DNA of 64,000 nucleotides from positions 496,001 through 560,000 of the forward strand of contig CM062379.1 of NCBI GenBank assembly GCA_031310005.1. The letters run 5' to 3'. This stretch comes from Dactylellina haptotyla (Eukaryota; Ascomycota; Orbiliomycetes; Orbiliales; Orbiliaceae). Under the pieces are notes generated by a model. It did not search any database. It was not told the DNA's origin and saw nothing but the letters and a program-made list of their open reading frames with translations. Each line of letters opens with the position of its first letter. Position 1 is the first letter of the stretch. Shown in pieces: positions 58,142 to 64,000 of this stretch. Both the position numbers and the translations under genes were made by a program.

Positions 58142-58727
58142 TCACTTCTCATTACCAGCGGGCTTCTTGCCAAACGGAGATAGCCCGCCAACATAGCCTC
58201 CAGCTCCCTTAGCCCCATCTGCCATCTTACTCATCCCGGTCTGTACACCGGACACAGCTGTGTTACCACCAGTCTTCGCGCCGTCGACGACAGGATCGGT
58301 GATACCACCCATCGGTCCACCATAGGATCCATTATCGTCCTTTCCGCCTCGTTCGGCCCTATTGATACCGTGCTTCGACGCCAAGTCGCCAACGGGCTGG
58401 AGGAGTCCGTCTTTTCCAACCTGGCCGGCAGCAAGATTATGCACGTCATCTTGCAGCTTATCGACTTGCTTGATTCCGGTGACTTTGCTCTTATCCATTT
58501 GCTCTAAAATATGCACGCGTGAATGTCAGCTAAGCTGAGTCATATTGGTATCTGCACGCTGAAAATGGCGTGTTCTCGTGATTAATGTAGTCTCGGCGGC
58601 ATAGGGTCTTACGCTTTGTCACATATGAGGCCTTATTATCCTTTCCAAAATAGTGGAGATATTGATCTTCAAGCCACGGAACCCATCTCTCGTACTGTCT
58701 GTTGTAATATTGCTTGGCGCCTTCCAT
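58142..58727 (-). CDS. Small hydrophilic Gly-rich protein, uncharacterised
   Basis: Two exons, 58727-58613 and 58503-58142, with a 109-base intron ending in TTTTAG; 158 residues. The start ATG gives MEGAKQYYNRQYERWVPW, then WLEDQYLHYFGKDNKASYVTK, a short middle part (VTGIKQVDKLQDDVHNLAAGQ) and a Gly/Ala/Asp-rich C-terminus with GGYVGG and PFGKKPAG. No signal peptide, membrane segment or Cys. The pattern is known to me from ascomycete small stress or conidiation-related hydrophilic proteins, but I cannot place a family name. The frame also runs upstream of the ATG without an earlier ATG. It lies tail to tail with the DUF6594 gene, only 259 bases between stops. Confidence 0.72.
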
Positions 58728-59318
58728 AGCTATTGCGATGTCGGTGTTGTTTGTTGGATTAATTTGTGTAACAATGGTAGTATGCGAGTATGACACTAGA
58801 AATTTAAACTAGTTTTCGGTAGATACTAAGTATTTTGGGATGACTAAATGATAATGCAAGTAAAAATCAAAGATCCAAATTCTTGTGATATTGCGGTCCA
58901 TATGATATCTTATATTCAGAAAATTCTGCCACAACTCGCTTCACCGCCTCAGAAACCCAGATGTTTGCATCCCCTGTTTAAACCTGTGTGTAGATGATGC
59001 ACCTATGACGTGTGGCGCTCACTCGACAAGCTTGACGAACCAACCAAACAACGTCAGCCACCCCTCCTCAAGGCCTGAAAACTGTCAAATGAATAAATGA
59101 ATAAATAAAACCCAAATTTCTTGATTTTATCGGGTTTGAGGCTCGAGTACATCGAAGAACTTTGGTTGAGTACGCAAGCCCAACACAAGCCACAAATTTA
59201 TAGCTAGATTGGTATTCTGCTCAAATAGCTACGCAAGCTCCAAGTAGTTTAGAGAAACTCAAGTACAACCAGGTATATAAACACTCTACACTATGACCCT
59301 GTAACTACAGATGCATTA
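58728..59318. other. Intergenic stretch
   Basis: Promoter of the 158-residue gene and 3' flank of the tyrosinase gene. AATAAATGAATAAATAAA near 59091-59108 resembles polyadenylation-type AT signals. Nothing else. Confidence 0.55.
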
Positions 59319-61912
59319 TTAATTCCCTGGTTTTGCTGTCTCGCTTTGCCGTCGTTTCTTTTCTTCTGAATTCCAAAAGGATATCCAGGGAGTAAAGACC
59401 GGTGGGGCTCGACTATCCTTGTTCTCATGTATCTTTCCGAACCTTCGAAGGATTTTTACATTGAGAGAAGGAAGACTCTCTTTCAAATTTTCAACTGCGG
59501 TACCCGATTTCTAGATTCAAATTGTGCATCGGTTAGTTTTGCAAATTTTAAATCAAGGAGATCTATCAATTATTCAAGATTCAACTTACGAGTACCACTC
59601 GCCAAGAAAAGTAGTTGTCCAAAAATTTGACAATTCCATCCCTAGCGACCAGGGTTGCAACGCCCGTATCAATAGAATCGTCTTGTAGTCCTTGTAGAAT
59701 AGCTTGTGTCATCGAAACACTTCCCATGATTCTCGTCTTATCAGCTTCGTGCACAGCGCAATTTTCGCAGTGTCCCTCGCCACCTTTGACTGGCGACACA
59801 AAGTTATAAAGAGAACCGAGTCTCGCTGTTGAAGTACCCCAAGATTCAGGATCATCGTTTTCATAGTTCCCCAAGAAGAAATGAATGGTAAAGGCCTCCC
59901 CTTTGAGAGCGTACCTTTGAAGTTGTATGTTGTTAGCGTCAAAGTCTCAAAAATACCCAAGGATTTCTCTACTTACCGCTCGAAAGATGCAACCGCACAG
60001 TAATCCGCGAAGAAAATGGACGCCTTTTCATCTTCTACAGGTAACGAAGCAGCCATTTTGTCAAGATCGTTCCCTGCTCTTCTACCCAAGATACTAAGTC
60101 CGCCGCTGGCGCGCCTGATATCCTCCGCCAAAGCATTATATTCGTTCCCCATCATCCATGTTAACTCTGTGATATCAATATCGGGCGAGAGCTCGGTATA
60201 TGTATAACCCAGCCCGCCACTAGTCATAATGTCCTTCAAGTCATTTGGTACCCAGGGTTCCCTATTCTCTTTGTAAAATGGAAGCAAATTTGAATCGGGC
60301 AGTCCCAGTCTTTCCTGAACCTTAGAATCCACCGTTATATCTTCTACTGTCCACCATTTTCCTGGATGAAGCTTCTCCCATATAGCAGCCCATCGGTCGA
60401 TATTACTAGCGTAGAAAATATAAGCGATTGGGCTAAATTTCCGATACTGCAGTATAACTTACCAATGATGAAGCCAGAAAATAGGATCGTGAGCAGCGAT
60501 CTATGTTGAGCATCAGCGATGTTTGACCCTTTCGGAAGACTAGAAAATAATATTTTGAGTTACCTGTGTCGAGCTCATCTCTCCAACCCCTCCACAGTAG
60601 TTGTGGATCAGATCATGGACACTTTCCAGTGACCCGGTTCCCGACTTGGCATTTAACAGCTTCGCTTCAGCACACGCCATTCTGGGATAGTAGTCGTTTG
60701 TTACAATTGCCTCGTACACGTTCTGTCGGAATGAAGTATCCTCGCGGAGGAGCTCAACGATATGATAGTTGTTTTGGTTGGCGCTTTTTTGGGATTTGTT
60801 TATTTCCATTTGGCGCTTTTGCCAGTCTTGATGCTTGGAGATATCGATACTTCCTTGCTTCCCTTTTAAATATGGGCTAACGTAGGGTTGTCTTGTAGTA
60901 GTCCAGTTATCGGAGAACTAAAAAGTGAAGTGTCAACGAAACATCTTCCAAAGACCTGTAAAATGCAATACAAGGGGGGAAGCCAGCACGAACATCTGTC
61001 CAGACATCAATAAGTTCTGGTTTTCCATCTTTCCCCTTGACTTCGTTACCCTTGTCGTCCAACTTATTTGTCTTTCCTGCGATTATTCTAATTTCCTTCG
61101 TTCTAGGCACTTTGATGGTTTTGTCGTTTCTCTCGAATCTCTTAGGATTCCTCTCTTTATCTTCGAGGTGGTTAGAGTATTCCTCGGCTCCTAGATAAGT
61201 GTAGCAGTATAAAGGATTTTTGATATTCTTGAGTTTTCCATCCGGCTGGGTAACATATCTAAATGGCCAAGTCACGAGAGAAGGAATGTTGACGGCGTTG
61301 TATATGTGATTATCACGGATCTTTGCCGAATCCCAGTAGGGCAGTCTCCATCTTTTTGCAGCTTCTTGGTAGATCTTGGCGTGTTTATCTCCGTACTTTT
61401 GGGCTATGGTCTGCATGATGTCCCATATTGATTTCTATAGAATTGTTAGATCTATTATAATTTCGGCTTTAGAGCGGTGGATTATTAAATGAACCTCATA
61501 TAAGGAGAGATATAGACGATGCCACGTAGGGAACAAGATTTTCTTATGGGTGCAAAATGATCCTGTTTTATATTTTGTCCCTTTGATATGTGTGGTATCA
61601 GGTAGACCATGGATACCTAGGCAACGCTGTTAGAGCTGGTGACCGTTTGATATATATAGAACGTCGAAGCTACTTACCTGCCAGCATGAAATGAGATTCA
61701 GGATCATGCTCATCCTTCTTTTGAAGCTCGGTGAGTGCAAGTAGGTATAAATCTATCTGAGCTTTGTCGTATTCGTCTTCCGAGCGAAACAGATCTTCTA
61801 GATCCCGACGTGGATAAGCTTTTTCGCCGGGATTTACGGGAATACCCGTTACCACCCATTTGTAAATCGGCAGTTTACTGCCAGGATCGTAGTCAATTTT
61901 TTCGGAAGCCAT
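59319..61912 (-). CDS. Tyrosinase (type-3 copper monooxygenase)
   Basis: Eight exons in transcript order: 61912-61678, 61616-61495, 61434-60994, 60917-60564, 60500-60463, 60405-59977, 59914-59590, 59510-59319; 711 residues. CuA: His81, His102 and His111 (HGLPD, FCTHKK, FPTWHRLYLSLYE), with Cys100 two residues before His102, the usual site of a Cys-His thioether. CuB: His367 and His371 (HDLIHNYCGG), plus the last His pair at 395-396 (AHDPIFWLHHCNIDR). Oxidises monophenols or diphenols for melanin or natural-product formation. After CuB comes a C-terminal domain with a DIDITELTW segment and the IHFFLGNYENDDP strand. No signal peptide, so intracellular. Exons 2 and 3 end at weak donors (GTTCAT, GTTCGT); the exon 3/4 junction near 60994/60917 is the only uncertain one. 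The last exon was found by joining LVKSGTAVENLKESLPSLNV in frame. Confidence 0.87.
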
Positions 61913-64000
61913 CTCGCGCTTTCTAAAATGGGTGGGAAAGTTGGTCGTTATGAAATTAGTGCAGTGATGCAAAGTAGCTGGTATTGATATAAAGTACGCT
62001 GTTGAAATACTAAAATTCAAAGAGACCCCTAGCATACTTATTTATAATAGAGAAGTCCTACCCGCCGTAAAAAGCTTCTCCGGATATTCGACCTGTGACT
62101 CAAATTGGCCACCGAGACAGAAAACGCCATTTGGCCGACTTGGGACATTATTTTCCATATTCTCACGACTTATTTAAACGAAAGGGTATATTAGAGAGAT
62201 GGTGTCCAGATTATATGTAAATTCGTATGGTTTCCAAGCTAACCATCTAATTCGGAATACAGGGCGTCGGTCGCCGTTAAAATAGAGTATCTATAACCAT
62301 GTGGTAGCTTCTTTCACAAGTGATTGAGAGTCTAGACAATTGAAAATTTACAAAATTGGCATATCTTTGCGTGGAATTTAGGGAAAAACCGCCGGTGGCT
62401 TGGGTTCAGCTTTTCCTGAGTGCGACGGCTCGCTTGTAAACCCGTTATTCGGAAGATGGCGACGCGTGCCGTTCCTGGGTGCACTAATGCAATGTCGACC
62501 TAGTTTGTGGGGATAATTGGAACATCATCGGTATATCTGGTACGGTCTCATATAAGAACATAAAAATTGACTTCGTTGTCCTCGAGCTCAAACTTGAAAT
62601 AAGAGAAAAAATTTGAAAAAAAAAATGTTAACTTCAATTTAACCTTTCTAGGAAGTACTAAAGTTATTTATCACCTCAAGTCTGCTTGAGAACAAGGCGC
62701 TCGTAGGATATACTCTAGTTCTACTATAGATGCTTAGAGCGTTGGGCGTGAACACCTCGGCGGAAGTTCTCATGTGCTGTAAGACAGGCGAACTTTTATG
62801 GTATTTAAGACACTCTACCTTGGCCTCAAACGGCTGCGCAACCACAAAAAATCAATGTAGGCTATAACCATCACAGCTACCGTGAATATTGCTACCCTTA
62901 TTCCTCGCCGTATCACCAATTTAAAAGCATGCAGTGTCCGTGCTTGTAGCTCAGACCCAGCTCTCCGTGGGCAGAAGTGCAAATTATGCAGACTGCAATG
63001 CGCTTCGGGTTCAGCTAGTCCACAGCCGACCTTTTCAATTGAGTAACGAAACGTTCAAGTGAACGACAGAAAATATACGAAACCACTTTGCAAGCTACTA
63101 CCGAAAGCCTTCTATAGATGCAGGCTTTTGACGTATAGAAATGTTCTACTGCAGACAGCTCTTGGTACACGCTGTTTCGTTTTGAAAGCAGCCAACCGAA
63201 AAGCACCCGAAACCTAGTAACACAATCTTGACAGCTTCCGAATTCTTCTGTGGAGTTCCGGGCTAGGGGAAGGAAGGTTTAACGAACCCTTTGAGAAGTT
63301 TCTAGAGTCAACAATAATCGAGTTCTTGGAGCTATTGGCAATCTGCCTAGAGTATCCGATCGGCTTCCGGTGTCGCATGAGCTTTCTCAAAATGTGGGCG
63401 TCTGCATTAATGGTGATAGTATTAATTTCCCGATCCCATGAAAAGAAAGAGGATAGTCCTTGTTGAAACGTTGCCAAGGATCTCGAAAAGTAAAATCTTC
63501 GTCCAATCTTCTGAAAGAATCGGGCGTTTCAATCTCTTCTGGAGAGCATTTGGAATAAATGCCTTTGCTTTAAATTTTAACCCGTAAAAGTTTTCAACGA
63601 GGGTAGTGACGTTATTCACGCTGTCTATAGCGATATCCAATGCTGTCGCCAAATAGGCATCAATTTCAACATTTTTCTCGCGTCTTTTACCTGTATCGAT
63701 ACTCGGGAAAAGCCTGATCCAACACAAACCCGAACACGGGAGGAGATCGATCATTAACATTTAAAATGTCGCAGTTGGTGTGCACGATTCAGGCGACGAT
63801 ACATTTGCTGGTTTGAGGAAACTAGCATTTTTTAGTAGGGTACCGACTTTCAAGATGACACAAATATCCAAGCGCAAAATAGTCCGGCGACATTCTCGTT
63901 TAGGGACGCTGATTCGCCGCTAACTGCAGCCTCCAGCCCAGCTCGTATTATGTTACCATATCGCAACATTAAATTCAGCATCGACAGCAGGATGCAGCAT
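61913..64000. other. Right edge, no supported gene
   Basis: Promoter of the tyrosinase gene at its left end. Minus-strand frames at 63422-63760 and 63214-63477 look slightly protein-like (for example IDAYLATALDIAIDSVNNV) but overlap in different frames, have no recognisable domain and may be a degraded host gene or chance. I do not annotate them as genes. Confidence 0.45.

Noticed and set aside
63214-63760. Two overlapping minus-strand frames that read somewhat like protein
   Set aside because: They are in different frames, have no recognised domain and I found no splice sites that join them; left as unannotated.
1-64000. CRISPR arrays, prophages, insertion sequences, LTR elements and operon structures
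   Set aside because: None seen; the sequence is fungal nuclear DNA, with no regularly spaced repeats, no terminal direct repeats and no reverse transcriptase or transposase motifs.

Overview
The window is nuclear DNA of a filamentous ascomycete, most likely of Leotiomycetes/Helotiales type (inferred from gene content; no database search was possible). The reasons are mostly short GT-AG introns of about 55 to 120 bases, pyrimidine-rich promoter stretches, signal-peptide and GPI-anchor genes, and families typical of Pezizomycotina (SAT4 rhodopsin-like, DUF3292, DUF6594, GH72, GT71, cutinase, Mug190-type SMP/C2). I rebuilt the multi-exon genes by hand. Every junction listed was checked for splice signals and for a reading frame that closes, but none is supported by transcripts.

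Layout. 0-14 kb: a DMATS-type aromatic prenyltransferase (-), a secreted beta-sandwich protein (+), a 749-residue F-box protein (-) and a secreted GH2 glycosidase (-), with long gaps. 16-25 kb: a seven-helix SAT4 membrane protein (+), then two convergent cell-surface proteins, one secreted and Ala-rich, the other GPI-anchored and Thr/Ser-rich. 26-36 kb: a cutinase-family hydrolase (+), a DUF3292 membrane protein (+), an intron-containing tRNA-Gly (-), a flavin amine-oxidase-like protein with an abnormal intron (+) and a large membrane protein (-). 36-42 kb: two F-box reading frames only 32 bases apart and probably spliced into one protein (+), then a GH72 glucanosyltransferase (-). 43-54 kb: a tricalbin/Mug190-like lipid-transfer protein (+), a GT71 mannosyltransferase (+) and a 1018-residue protein with a cryptic trypsin-like catalytic triad (-). 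54-62 kb: a small hydrophilic protein (+), a DUF6594 membrane protein (+), a small Gly-rich protein (-) and an eight-exon type-3 copper tyrosinase (-). The last 2 kb hold no gene I can support.

Many genes concern the cell surface: the GH72 transferase crosslinks beta-1,3-glucan, the GT71 enzyme would mannosylate secretory proteins, two wall proteins could be its clients, and the GH2 enzyme, cutinase and NIDO-like protein are exported. This is not an operon or an obvious secondary-metabolite cluster. The prenyltransferase sits at the left edge, so partners could lie outside. Nothing here is clearly a new system. The best leads are the protease-like triad hidden in the 1018-residue protein, the tandem F-box fusion, and the flavoprotein intron that lacks an AG acceptor.
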